DNA of 64,000 bases, taken from contig OZ059895.1 in the NCBI GenBank assembly GCA_964057225.1, forward strand, positions 16,620,001-16,684,000, read 5' to 3'. Source of the DNA: Auanema rhodensis. Taxonomy: Eukaryota; Nematoda; Chromadorea; Rhabditida; Rhabditidae. The position numbers and the translations under genes were made by a program. Positions 10,467 through 22,060 of the stretch are shown piece after piece; within the stretch, counting starts at the first letter, position 1, and the number at the start of each line of letters is the position of its first letter. The notes beneath the pieces are model-generated. The model searched no databases and was not told the origin of the DNA. It worked only from the letters and a program-made list of their open reading frames with translations.

Positions 10467-11154
10467 TCGATCTATTATTATCATTTTTATTAATATGTAA
10501 TCGATTAGCTGAAATATGTGTCAGTAGGTAAGTTATAGAAAAGCTGACTATGTTCAGGATTATATCATATTCTTGAGAAATAATAGTTTTACACAGATTT
10601 TGTATGGATGGAAGATCTATATACTTATCCTGAGTTCAATACTCGTAGGATTGTACTACTTAATGCGTGAACTTCCGCTCATCTTTCATGTACAACATGC
10701 ACCAACTTTCTGAGATCCCCTCATCTATCCGAAATCTGGGGCATTGGTTAGTATTAGCATGGTTCATTCAATTAATCATTGACTGAATGAAATATTAATT
10801 ATAACACTGAGTGCTGCGAAATAAGTTTATTTTACAGTATTTCAGTACTTTTCTTGTTTTTAATAATTTTATTATTATATCATGCACTGGAGTATTACAC
10901 ATAGTACTATTGTAAAGAATATCGAAACATCTGCAGAACAGCATTACTTCATCTGGTATGCAACGACGTCAAAGACAAGTATGTTTTAATATTCTACGTC
11001 TTAACTCTTAACTATTTATAGTTGTATGCTCAATGCTCGATTATTGTGGCTCTAAATAATGCAGCATCCTAGTAGTATATACACTAGTAAATTTAGTTGA
11101 ATTACCGTATGGATTTCACTTCCTGTCCGGAATATTATACCAATTATCTGCAGG

Positions 11155-12319
11155 TTTGATTCTTAGAAAGAAAGAGAAATAAAGAAAGCAGAGCTTTAGT
11201 TTATGTTTAACAAGCATATTCACAAAACCACGAAAATATTTTTAAGCTATTTTGTTGAATCAGACCATTCGGAAAGGTGTTTATCAAATGTTCTTTCGTT
11301 TTAAAAGTTTTCTCAAATATTTCACACGTAACCTTAATCAGTCGCATAATTTCTAATTGATTTGCCTTACAGAAGCGCAGTATGGAGTGCCAGAAGAGCC
11401 GTAAATAGAAGCACATACAGTAGTTCAAATTATAACGTACAACGAAGAAAATGAATACAATTATATAAATATAGAATAAAACAAAAATTATTTTAATGTA
11501 GTAGTTGTGTGAAATTTTCATTTATACTCAGAAGAAATTTTAAGTTTTTTAATAAACATAAACAAAAGATAATTTGAAAACACAATATACAAAAATTCTA
11601 ATTACGTATACGTTTCTCTCGGATATTTTGGCTGTATATTTTTCCTCATATTTTCAGTCCGAGTAACTATTTATTATAATTCAATATTTATTTTACATTA
11701 TATTATATTATATTATATATTATATTATTGTTTTTTTGGTTATAATAAATCAGAGCATCCGTTATCAATTTATGCAAATTAGTTGTATTTCATTTTATAT
11801 TTTCATTTTAAGTGAAACGGCTGTCTTTAAAATAATGCCACATAGGTGTTCACGTGTCACGTGTCACGTGCTTATATGTATTCTAATTATGAAATTGATT
11901 TAATATATTTAAGTTTGATAGCTTTAATCAATATCTGTTCACTGAAAATCAATAATTAAACCTAGTTTAATTATTTTCAAGAAGATAAAATAATTTTCAG
12001 TAGAATGCTCATTTTAAGAGTGCACACCCACTGGTATTCGACCTCATTTATTTTGATAGCTTCTATTTTTTTTTAATAATTTGCATAACAATCACAAATA
12101 ATATTAAAAGCATATATTGATATTTATAGTTTTAGTCTCTCTAAAGTATTCAAAGTGTTGAATTTTTCAAAATTTAAATTGCATGTACTTTTCACCTAGT
12201 TGAAACATTTCTGAAATATTAAATTTAAAGTAGTATATTCGTAACTGTATATCTTGTAATGTTTTTATAAACCTATCTGATAGTTATTATAAGTGTTCTT
12301 TTATTAAAATTAAAAAAAA
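11155..12319. other. Intergenic upstream of Srt gene 1, including the start of the duplicated block
   Basis: From 11666 onward this sequence is repeated almost exactly at 14056, so it belongs to the large direct duplication. It contains a TATTATATTA simple repeat (about 11697-11727) and a three-fold CACGTGT motif near 11851-11870, which is one unit shorter in the second copy. No exon seen; it probably holds the promoter of the next gene. Confidence 0.4.
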
Positions 12320-13087
12320 ATGGAACGTTTGATCCGGTTTGGAAATATCATCAATGATCCTCTGTACAACTGCAGGTAGTTTATCAGTTTATATTGTTTT
12401 ATGTGAATAGATACTGAAACTTAAAGTAATCTTAAATTTTTTAAGTGCCCGAAGTCCTCAAATGATTGAACAACGTTTCGCTGAACCAGCTCCATTATAT
12501 GGCTCTGTCTGCTTTGCCCTCGGTGTTATCAACCAAGTGAATTGAATCCTCAAACAGCAATATCAATTTTTTCTCAGATTCTTTACTTACTGTGTATGAA
12601 AGTAATGTTAGAACCTTCGAACTTTGTATATTCAGCTTATAAAATTATGATTCTGATTGCTGCTTGTGATGTATTTGGCACAACCTTTAATTTCGTTATC
12701 TTTGGTGCAAAATTTTTTTCTTTTCTTTAACAGTTTTCATTTCCTTAAGGTCTTATATATTATTTTGGAGCAAGTTTCTGTGATTCTCCCAACATAATTT
12801 ATGTGGCTGGCTGTATCGGAACAAGTAATGATTTGGTCATCTGAGCTGAGAAATAATTAAGGTTACTTTCAGGTGCCTGGATAACTGGCACAATTCTATC
12901 TACTATTCTGATAATAAATAGATTAGTTGAAATCAATTCTGCCAGGTATGACTTCATATTGACTTCTTTTCTCATTGCAACTCTTCAGAAATAAGATTTT
13001 GGTTAATATCTTTAATGGCAAATATACACAGAGTATAATGCTTCTGCCAATATCAACTGGCATATATTACTTAATATTCGAACCATC
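11666..13087 (+). repeat. Large direct repeat, copy 1 (Srt promoter to exon 6)
   Basis: About 1.42 kb nearly identical to 14056-15470. I find one 7-bp length difference in the CACGTGT tract and one substitution near 12751 (C versus A). Similarity falls abruptly after GAACCATC within exon 6. Confidence 0.92.
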
Positions 13088-13806
13088 GGTTATTCTTGAT
13101 CCAAAAAGTGGTCTAGCAAATTGGGATCCTCAAATTTATGAGAATGCTTCATCTCTGGTTTGTTGAATTGGTATATATCAAGTATACATCGAATTATTTT
13201 TAGTTTATGAGTCCATTGCTGATATTCAATAACACTGTAATTGTTTCATTGAATAGTGTTTTGAGTATTTGTCTATGCTTTAACATATCTAAAAACCTTC
13301 ATCAAAATTTCGGATCCATCATAGATAGACGTCGTCAAGCAACGGTATATCTTTTAAAGACAACCTCAGTTTTCATTGGTCTTTCAGCTTCTTTTTCAAT
13401 GTTTAGCTATGGTTAGCATTTGTAACATTGGAGCTGTTTTTTATCTTCCAATTTTCTTCTTTAAATGTCCGAAGATTTACGAAAAAATTGCTGGGATCCT
13501 TTATCAACTTTGCACAAGTATAAGCTCTTTCTTTTCTTATTTTAAGAAATTCCTTTAGATCTCCCACCTTATATCTACCTTTTACTGAATCGTTCAATTC
13601 GCGAAGGAATAATTAGAACGTTTGTGAAATACAGACCATACCTGCTTCTCTCAATTGGTTAATTTGGTTCACTGTAAAATATAATCTTATATTCAGCTAA
13701 GAAAACAATGGCAACCGTATCAAGTTATCCTCAAAAAAGCACTATTAAGAATTACAAAATTGGTTCAAGCACAACGACGCATGATACATCTCAAGTACAA
13801 ACATAA
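12320..13806 (+). CDS. Srt-family chemoreceptor 1
   Basis: Ten exons: 12320-12375, 12446-12536, 12578-12704, 12750-12824, 12873-12945, 12989-13157, 13204-13344, 13388-13517, 13559-13657, 13697-13806; 356 residues. The protein starts MERLIRFGNIINDPLYNCS, has seven hydrophobic segments and shows class T signatures: YKIM in TM2, D for the TM2 acid, FCDSPNIIYVAGCIGT before TM3, W at the start of TM3, INRLVEI at the TM3 end, WDPQIY in the second extracellular loop, PPYIYLLLNRSIR in TM7. These receptors sense chemicals in nematode sensory cilia. The C-terminal tail is Ser/Thr-rich. Promoter through exon 6 is almost identical to the next gene, as is a 187 bp patch over exons 8 and 9. Exon lengths are the same as in copies 2-4, which strongly supports the model. 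Confidence 0.88.
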
Positions 13807-14702
13807 AGAAAACCTTAATTATATTTTAGCCTTGTGAAATAGCTTCACAAATTCATTGAATTAAACGAAATATGCAGAGTCTATGCTGTATACCTGTTGA
13901 TATTTAAGCTAACCTCTTTCTGAAGTTTAAAAAGGATAAAGAAGTTAACAGCAAATTATATTTTCGAGTAGAGTTTTGGCCACCTCGATTGCAGACAGTA
14001 GATGCGATAAACAATTCTCTCTATCTAGCAAATGTTACGTTGTCACTAGGTTGTTACTATTTATTATAATTCAATATTTATTTTACATTATATTATATTA
14101 TATTATATATTATATTATTGTTTTTTTGGTTATAATAAATCAGAGCATCCGTTATCAATTTATGCAAATTAGTTGTATTTCATTTTATATTTTCATTTTA
14201 AGTGAAACGGCTGTCTTTAAAATAATGCCACATAGGTGTTCACGTGTCACGTGCTTATATGTATTCTAATTATGAAATTGATTTAATATATTTAAGTTTG
14301 ATAGCTTTAATCAATATCTGTTCACTGAAAATCAATAATTAAACCTAGTTTAATTATTTTCAAGAAGATAAAATAATTTTCAGTAGAATGCTCATTTTAA
14401 GAGTGCACACCCACTGGTATTCGACCTCATTTATTTTGATAGCTTCTATTTTTTTTTAATAATTTGCATAACAATCACAAATAATATTAAAAGCATATAT
14501 TGATATTTATAGTTTTAGTCTCTCTAAAGTATTCAAAGTGTTGAATTTTTCAAAATTTAAATTGCATGTACTTTTCACCTAGTTGAAACATTTCTGAAAT
14601 ATTAAATTTAAAGTAGTATATTCGTAACTGTATATCTTGTAATGTTTTTATAAACCTATCTGATAGTTATTATAAGTGTTCTTTTATTAAAATTAAAAAA
14701 AA
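13807..14702. other. Intergenic between Srt genes 1 and 2
   Basis: The first 250 bp are unique; from 14056 onward it is the second copy of the duplicated promoter region. No separate gene is seen. Confidence 0.4.
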
Positions 14703-15470
14703 ATGGAACGTTTGATCCGGTTTGGAAATATCATCAATGATCCTCTGTACAACTGCAGGTAGTTTATCAGTTTATATTGTTTTATGTGAATAGATACTGA
14801 AACTTAAAGTAATCTTAAATTTTTTAAGTGCCCGAAGTCCTCAAATGATTGAACAACGTTTCGCTGAACCAGCTCCATTATATGGCTCTGTCTGCTTTGC
14901 CCTCGGTGTTATCAACCAAGTGAATTGAATCCTCAAACAGCAATATCAATTTTTTCTCAGATTCTTTACTTACTGTGTATGAAAGTAATGTTAGAACCTT
15001 CGAACTTTGTATATTCAGCTTATAAAATTATGATTCTGATTGCTGCTTGTGATGTATTTGGCACAACCTTTAATTTCGTTATCTTTGGTGCAAAATTTTT
15101 TTCTTTTCTTTAACAGTTTTCATTTCCTTAAGGTATTATATATTATTTTGGAGCAAGTTTCTGTGATTCTCCCAACATAATTTATGTGGCTGGCTGTATC
15201 GGAACAAGTAATGATTTGGTCATCTGAGCTGAGAAATAATTAAGGTTACTTTCAGGTGCCTGGATAACTGGCACAATTCTATCTACTATTCTGATAATAA
15301 ATAGATTAGTTGAAATCAATTCTGCCAGGTATGACTTCATATTGACTTCTTTTCTCATTGCAACTCTTCAGAAATAAGATTTTGGTTAATATCTTTAATG
15401 GCAAATATACACAGAGTATAATGCTTCTGCCAATATCAACTGGCATATATTACTTAATATTCGAACCATC
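14056..15470 (+). repeat. Large direct repeat, copy 2
   Basis: Counterpart of 11666-13087, offset 2390 bp before and 2383 bp after a 7-bp deletion in the CACGTGT tract. Ends inside exon 6 of Srt gene 2. Confidence 0.92.
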
Positions 15471-16382
15471 AGCCTTACTCGATTCAAAAAGTGGTGTACC
15501 AATTTTGGATCCTCAAATTTATGAGAATTCTTCATCTCTGGTTTGTTGAATCAACTATTACGGACGGTTGTAGTAGAGGAGGAACTAGGCTCTACCTAAA
15601 TATTTGAATCGCTTCTTTAAATCTATTACTAGTGTTAATAAAAACACGGATTTTGAGCTTGACCACTTCCTTGGTCCAAAGCTTCGGAATAGCCTAAAAA
15701 AAACTTTACATAACATTGTCTACTTAAAGTAGAAAACAAAGCAATGATCTTTAGATAAATTATTTCCAGTACTTGAGTCCATTGCTGATGTTCAATAACA
15801 CTGTAATTGTCTCACTGAATAGTGTTTTGAGTGTTTTTCTTTGTTTTAACTTATCCAATCGACTTCATGACAACTTTGGATCCATCATAGATAGACGTCG
15901 TCAAGCAACGGTATGTCTTCAAAAGATAACTTCAGGTTTTATAAGTTTTTCAGCTCATTTTTCAATGTTTAGCTTTAGTTGGTCTATGTAATCTAGTGTG
16001 TCTCCTTTATTTTCCAATTTTCTTCTTTAAATGTCCGAAGATTTACGAAAAAATTGCTGGGATCCTTTATCAACTTTGCACAAGTATAAGCTCTTTCTTT
16101 TCTTATTTTAAGAAATTCCTTTAGATCTCCCACCTTATATCTACCTTTTACTGAATCGTTCAATTCGCGAAGGAATAATTAGAACGTTTGTGAAATACCG
16201 GTCATACCTGTTTCTCTCAATTAGTTAATTTTATTTATTGTCTATGTAACATAATCTTGTATTTAGCTCCGAACACAATGGCAACCGTATCCAGTTATTC
16301 CCCAACAAGTGCTCTTAGGAGTTCCAAAATTGGTTCAAGCACATCGGCGCATGATACATTTCAACTACAAAGTGCTACCTAA
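14703..16382 (+). CDS. Srt-family chemoreceptor 2
   Basis: Ten exons: 14703-14758, 14829-14919, 14961-15087, 15133-15207, 15256-15328, 15372-15540, 15770-15910, 15954-16083, 16125-16223, 16267-16382; 358 residues. Residues 1 to about 155 equal those of gene 1 almost exactly; the second extracellular loop and TM5 region differ clearly (for example SALLDSKSGV against SVILDPKSGL); then identity returns over exons 8-9. Intron 6 is 229 bp, five times longer than in gene 1, with unrelated filler. All open and correctly spliced, so I take it as functional. A tandem duplicate with gene conversion or partial divergence. Confidence 0.87.
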
Positions 16383-16861
16383 CAAAGTACTGTGAAAACA
16401 AAAAAAATGTAAAGCATTTCGCGAAGAAAATTAATACTCAACATCTGAAACTTGCTGCAAAATCATACAATAAGATATGTCAAAACAGTATATGTCAATA
16501 AATTAGAAGCACACTTCAAATGAAAACCCTGAATGAACACGATTAGATGTTATATATCATTAGACTCCATGAGTAGAATTACATGGATGTGTCGTCAATC
16601 ATGAAGGTGGACTTTCTGCGATATGTTCAGTATTGGAAGTACTATCGCATTAAGGTAATCCAATAGCTCAACTTATCTGTTCGGGTATTCGTATTTAACA
16701 ATCTCGAATCATAATGTTTTAATGATCAAATTGAAGTGGAGTTTACGTATATTCTAAGTTCATGTGCGAGTTTATTTTATTTTCAAATTCTCTAATCCAA
16801 TGCAATCTCGTAAGAATGTTGAGATTGGAACTTGTATATTCAGAAAATGACTTTGAACGTG

Positions 16862-16933
16862 TCCTCGGTAGTATAGTGGTGAGTATCCGCGTCTGTCACA
16901 TGCGAGACCCGGGTTCAATTCCCGGCCGGGGAG
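16862..16933 (+). tRNA. tRNA-Asp(GTC), copy 1
   Basis: A 72-nt cloverleaf without intron. Acceptor strand TCCTCGG pairs with CCGGGGA (one T-G pair), discriminator G. Internal promoter: A box TAGTATAGTGG and B box GGTTCAATTCC. Anticodon loop CTGTCAC gives GTC (16895-16897), so Asp. A T5 run follows at once as pol III terminator. Confidence 0.97.
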
Positions 16934-17107
16934 AATTTTTGCACTAACTTTTGAGAATCTCAAAGTTAGATAATTAAAACAAATATTTTTTCTTGCAATA
17001 AGTAAAATCTTTTTTTTTGATCGGGTTGTGACTCCTAAATCCAACCTTTAAAACAATTTTTAGATAATGAATCTTATTCCTTTATTAAACGTTTCTTCGC
17101 ACGAAAA

Positions 17108-17115
17108 CCCATATG
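17108..17115 (+). promoter_or_regulatory. Candidate proximal sequence element of U1 copy 1
   Basis: CCCATATG lies 55 bp before the U1 5' end. The same octamer stands 55 bp before the second U1 copy (17741) although most of the surrounding upstream sequence differs. That spacing is where snRNA proximal elements sit, so conservation suggests a promoter element; the consensus itself was not checked. Confidence 0.5.
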
Positions 17116-17162
17116 GAATACGTTGAATGTTGTGACCTAGTACACTGTTTTGGTTAAACATT

Positions 17163-17323
17163 AAACTTACCTGGCTGGGAGCTGCCCGCGATCATCAAGG
17201 CGGGCTCTCTACGAAGAGGCCTGATCATTGCACTTTTCGATTGGGCTGACCTGTATGGCAATCTCGAGTTGAGATTCGCCAACAGCTAAATTTTTGCGTT
17301 TGGGGATGCGTTCGCGCGTCCCT
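17163..17323 (+). ncRNA. U1 snRNA, copy 1
   Basis: About 161 nt. Starts AAACTTACCTGG, the segment that pairs with 5' splice sites. Stem-loop I GGGAGCTGCCCGC, stem II with GATCATTGCACTT (the U1A-type loop), Sm site AAATTTTTG at 17288-17296, and a final GGGGATGCG/CGCGTCCC hairpin. It is the nematode U1 arrangement. The 3' end was placed just after the terminal hairpin. Confidence 0.95.
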
Positions 17324-17471
17324 TACAATCTCGAGTATTAATTTCATGCTTGGTAATCAGAATATCGTGAGAGTTTCACGTGAAATCCACGTACATCCAG
17401 ACGCTCACTTCTCTTTGAAAGTAGAGACTTAGAATCGTAACGTTGGCTTTCTGATAAAGGATGGCATCACA

Positions 17472-17543
17472 TCCTCGGTAGTATAGTGGTGAGTATCCGC
17501 GTCTGTCACATGCGAGACCCGGGTTCAATTCCCGGCCGGGGAG
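17472..17543 (+). tRNA. tRNA-Asp(GTC), copy 2
   Basis: Identical over all 72 nt to the copy at 16862-16933. A T4 run follows as terminator. Flanking sequence differs, so the genes have been kept identical by selection or conversion. Confidence 0.97.
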
Positions 17544-17740
17544 AATGTTTTACACCTGTTCAGTATGTTTTCTTCCAGGTAATGCCCTGAGGGTTAAATT
17601 ATCCGTAAATGTATTGTTTCATTGACTAAATAGTTGTGAAGGAGATGGTCGCCAATATTGTCGGGTTCTTCCCGCTTGAGTTGCAATTAAAACCTGATCG
17701 AATGTTTTTCCTTAATATTCAATACTTGAATGAAGTGAAA

Positions 17741-17748
17741 CCCATATG
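17741..17748 (+). promoter_or_regulatory. Candidate proximal sequence element of U1 copy 2
   Basis: CCCATATG 55 bp upstream of the second U1, at the same spacing as in copy 1. Confidence 0.5.
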
Positions 17749-17795
17749 AGATACTAAACAAGGTATGGCCTGTTAGACTCATTGAGTTGACCATT

Positions 17796-17956
17796 AAACT
17801 TACCTGGCTGGGAGCTGCCCGCGATCATCAAGGCGGGCTCTCTACGAAGAGGCCTGATCATTGCACTTTTCGATTGGGCTGGCCTGTATGGCAATCTCGA
17901 GTTGAGATTCGCCAACAGCTAAATTTTTGCGTTTGGGGATGCGTTCGCGCGTCCCT
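17796..17956 (+). ncRNA. U1 snRNA, copy 2
   Basis: Identical to copy 1 except that GGGCTGACC reads GGGCTGGCC (A17249 versus G17882). The 5' splice-site pairing segment, Sm site and terminal hairpin are all intact, so it should be functional. Confidence 0.95.
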
Positions 17957-18542
17957 TACAATCTGAAGTATAAAGTTCATGCTTCGTGATTAGAATATCT
18001 TGAGAGTTTCACGTGAGATCCACGTACATCTACACGCTCACTTCATTTTTGAATTATAATAGCACTTGACCGGTTGTTCTTCATGTTATAAAATTACTTC
18101 TATACTACAGTTTTTCTTTTCAGGAAATTGTGATCATTGAAGCTAAGGGAGAGACTTAGAATCATATTATATTACATTACTATATTACATACTTCTGATT
18201 TTTTTACCATTTAACGAAGCTCAAGAGATCTAAAAATATATCCATTGCATATAATAGAACCACAAACCACAACACAATTTGCTGTCGTTGTCAACTTGTT
18301 TGTGAAACTTATAAGTGATGTAACAGTACAAAATTTTCTTGTTAGTACTGATTGATCAGTGATTCTGTCAGAAAAAGAGAATATGTTTTCTCCTAAAACT
18401 GTCTGAAGTTTTCATTCCTAATGAACTTCGCTACAGATGTTGCTGAAACACATTTATTTCCGTTTTCAGATGTTGATAAAGAGCCTTCTACTACTACTAC
18501 TACGAAGTTCTGTGTGCGTGTCCGAATTTAAATCTTTTGATA
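17957..18542. other. Spacer downstream of second U1, upstream of Srt gene 3
   Basis: Holds the second copy of the CACGTGAGATCCACGT block (18010-18025), a relic of the GAGACTTAGAATC sequence that precedes tRNA copy 2 (about 18152), and a TACTAC simple repeat near 18490-18502. No further tRNA or U1 seen. Confidence 0.4.
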
Positions 18543-19971
18543 ATGGAACGTCTGATTCGTTATGGAAGCATCAGCAATGATCCTCTGTACGACTGCAGGT
18601 TCTACATGCATCTCTTCCATTCTTCATTATTCTTGTTTCCAGTAATAATTTTCTTCGAGATCTCGACGAGAAGCCTCCAGAGCCTCAGCCAGTTGATGGA
18701 ATTATCTGCAGCACTGTTGGAATTACATCAGAAGTAAGCTGAGTTTTTTTCTGGAAAATTATCTACATATAATTAACAGATTCTCTTTGTACTTTGTATA
18801 AAAGCTATGTTAGATCCTTCCAACTTTAAATATCCAACTTATAAGATTATGATTGTGATATCTATTTGTGATATGTGTGGAGTTATGTTCAATAGCATTG
18901 TATTCGGTAAATGATTTTGCCTTTCTTTCCAAACTCTTTCCAACTTAATTCACCCTTATTTCATCAGAAATAACCTAAAATTCAATTATTTTTCAACTTT
19001 TAAGGCATTATGTACTACTATGGTGCAACATTCTGTGATTCTCCTAACATCATCTACATTATTGGATGTTTTGGAGCAAGTAATACAACATATTTATTAT
19101 AATTCTTAAGATCATATGATCATTCTATGCTTCATTATCAATGCGTGTTATTTCAGGCGCTTGGATAGCAGGTTCTCTGCTCTCTACTGTTCTAATTATA
19201 AATAGATTGGTAGAAATAAACTGCACTCGGTAAGGCTGCATCTCCATATATTTTTAAAGTACACTGATTTAGGAATAAGAAACTAGTTAGCATATTCAAT
19301 GGACACTGCACACCTTTTGCTATGCTTATACCTATAATTGCTGGCTTTTACTATCTAATCAAAGATCAATCGTTACTACTTGATCCAAAGAGTGGCTTAG
19401 CTTCATGGTATCCGTGGACATGTACTAATGCTACATGTCAAGTTCATGTTGATAATTAATCATTATTAGCTTTTATCAATATCATTTCAGTATTTTAGTC
19501 CATTACTCATCTTTAATAATACTATTGTCGTATCTTTGAATAGTGTTTTAAGTGTTTGTCTATGCTTTAACATATCTAAACGACTTCATAAGAACTTCGG
19601 ATCAATCGTAGATAGACGTCGTCAAGCTTCGGTGAGTCTTCAGAAGATATCTCCAGTTTTCATCAGTTTTTCAGCTCTTCTTTCAATGTTTAGCCATAGT
19701 TAGTCTATGTAACCTAGGATCACTCTTCTATCTCATAAACTTTTTCTTTGAATGTCCTCTGTTTTTCCAGAAGCTGACGAGCATCATCTACCAGATGAAT
19801 ACAAGCAAGTTCTGAATTATCAAATGAAAATGTTTTTTCCTATATGTTTAGATCTTCCACCCTATATATATTTGATTCTGAACCGATCTATTCGTCAGAA
19901 AGTTGTTAGAACGCTCAGTAATAACATATCGCAATTCTGCATGTCACATAGTTAGTATAATAATTATATTA

Positions 19972-20008
<37 letters not shown>

Positions 20009-20137
20009 CTTTTTTTTTAATTAGGTCCCAAAACAATAGCAACAATCTCCAATCGACTTCAACAAACTAATGCCAGTATGTATCCGAATAAAAGAAACAT
20101 CCAAAAACTTAGCATCATACAAGGTGCATGGACATGA
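18543..20137 (+). CDS. Srt-family chemoreceptor 3
   Basis: Ten exons: 18543-18598, 18643-18733, 18780-18906, 19005-19079, 19157-19229, 19273-19441, 19491-19631, 19675-19804, 19852-19950, 20025-20137; 357 residues. The first nine exon lengths equal those of genes 1 and 2. Class T landmarks are present: FCDSPNIIY, GAWIAGS opening TM3, INRLVEIN, WYPWTC in loop 2, PPYIYLILNRSIRQK in TM7. The donor of intron 8 is GCAAGT, the classic GC-AG form, at precisely the conserved position. Intron 9 contains a pure TA repeat (about 19976-20006). More diverged from genes 1 and 2 than these are from each other, so it is the older copy. Confidence 0.87.
19976..20006. repeat. TA dinucleotide microsatellite
   Basis: About 15 uninterrupted TA units within intron 9 of Srt gene 3. 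Confidence 0.9.
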
Positions 20138-22060
20138 ATACACTTTTTTCGTTTCTTAAATAATTTTCTCATTTCTCATGTTATTCTAATCATACAATAT
20201 ATATTATGTATTTTTTAATATTTGTATTATTCATTATATAAATTTATAATATAACACACGTTTTTTGTTTTTTTGTTTGTTCATTAAACTTAAATTTATT
20301 AAAAAGTTAATGATATCCATATATGTATATATATTTTTTTTTAAATATTAATAATACTATGTGTATATAATTCTATAATATATATAGTATAATTTAATTA
20401 TATGATGTGGAAAAAAGTCCTTGTTCGCCTGATATTTGGTGAGAAACAACCGATCGTTGAGATTTTAATTTCAAAATGAAAGATCGAACCATTGAATGCT
20501 TGCGTGAAAATTTGCGTGAAGTTGAATCAGAGAGGAGAACAAGTTCAGCATTTTTGTATGCATAATATGTATATATTACATGTATAACTATCATCTGAAG
20601 ATGTACTTTTTCCCAATAACACAGCGTCATAAATTAAAACATTTTTTATTCTTTAAAGAATATTTTTTTGTTTATTTATTTGTACTTTCACTAGTAATAG
20701 TATAAGATGTATGTATGTATGTATGTTTTTTATAATTTTAATAATTTTGTTACCAGTTTTTATGAATGAAAATGAATGAAATAAGGAGAAGAAGAAGACA
20801 TAATCGATAATCGTTGAAGAAGTCACTTCAGATGTAATAAGTCTTGTAAAAGACACGACAGGTTAAATATAGTTTTGAGTTTTTGATTTTACGAAATTTC
20901 CTCCAATAAATTTGAATGGTAATGAAATAACATCATCCAAATATATTAATCTTTTATTTATAAATTATTTTGATCATAAAAGGAAATGTCATTTATTGTC
21001 ATTTAAGGAGTGTTGTTTAAGCTTCTATATTAGAAGAAATGATTGTTAGTCTATCATTGTTATCAGAAAATCTGAAAAAATCGCTTTTGTTTTACACATA
21101 GAAAAATTTTGGAACTTGTGTGCTAAAGATATTGCACACAATTTCGCATAAAAATGATGAAATAAGCTTATTGCAAATAAGCTGACTTAGTCATTAGTTC
21201 GTGTTTTTTGCTGTTCCGTACTATCCATTTCACACTTCCAACCCTCGCTTTCCTCTTGTTTTGTATAAAACTATTGAAAGGGAAGTCTATAATTTCTTTC
21301 TTGTAATGTATGTTTCTTTAGTCATTTTCTCAGTACTTGTTTTGCGAAGTGCCATATTGCTTAGTACATTGAATACCAATCCCCTGTAATTTCAACGTAG
21401 TCCTGAATAACTTACAATCAACCGTATCCAGTAAAATATTTTTAAAACTCACAAAGTATTCCTAGTAACGTTGAAGTAGTAATATCATACTTTAAGATTT
21501 TCTTGGAATATTCACAATTACATTTACATATATAGAACAACTAATGTGAAGAATAAACTGCCCTTTTTTATACTTTTAACAGAATGTCATCAATAGATTA
21601 GTGACAACTTATGCGAGCTTTATAACCAAAATGTTTTTTCTCAAAACTACTATATCCTTATTGGAGAAAGCCCACTGTATATAGCAAGCTGCCATTAACA
21701 GTCGTTACTTAGCTTTTCTTTTTCTGTCATATCATTTATTTACTAAATAAATAAATAAAAAAAAATATATATATATATCTGATGATATAATATAAATTTA
21801 TTTTTGTATCCAAATCAGAGCAATATTTTTAAAAAAAATAGCTGAAATGACATCATAATTGTCATTATACTTGAGTGTAATTCAAGTTGTAAGTTCAAAT
21901 TTTATTATATACTATATGTACTCTGCATTTTTTTCTTTCATCAAGACCAAATGTTTATTCGTTCATATTTGTATTCTTGGATGATTTCTTAATCTACATA
22001 TATACATATACATAATTGTATAGAACATAAATACAGACACAAGTTACTTGTGGTTGTAAC
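20138..22060. other. Intergenic, 1.9 kb between Srt genes 3 and 4
   Basis: AT-rich with ATGTATGT repeats near 20708 and TA runs near 20330 and 21760. Open frames such as 21201-21389 (+) and 20630-20394 (-) have no recognised relatives and no exon-like borders. I see no supported gene. Confidence 0.4.

Larger units (their letters stand above)
9189..11154 (+). pseudogene. Srt-family chemoreceptor pseudogene
   Basis: Exon relics align in order with the intact Srt genes downstream. Exon 1 at 9189-9235 is intact in sequence, but its donor has become TAGCTT where the others have CAGGTA. Exon 2 at about 9342-9432 is intact and 91 nt long, as in every functional copy. Exon 3 (from about 9856, with VMLEP) stops after about two dozen codons at an inserted TIR element. 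Exon 4 is missing. Exon 5 survives as a tail near 10470-10521 (NRLAEI). Exon 6 near 10599-10747 carries TGA where relatives have the Trp of WDP. Exon 7 near 10841-10979 has a TAA. Exon 8 near 11023-11154 has two stops. Several independent lesions make loss of function secure. Family: nematode 7TM chemoreceptor class T, normally in ciliated sensory neurons. Confidence 0.82.

Noticed and set aside
11207-11521. 104-codon minus-strand ORF
   Set aside because: Hydrophobic, Tyr/Phe/Ile-rich translation of AT-rich DNA without exon features; it does not align with any Srt exon.
16762-17044. Small ORFs on both strands across the first tRNA
   Set aside because: They simply read through the tRNA-Asp gene.
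20394-20856. Two minus-strand ORFs in the Srt intergenic region
   Set aside because: Low-complexity AT-derived codons, no start context, no family resemblance.
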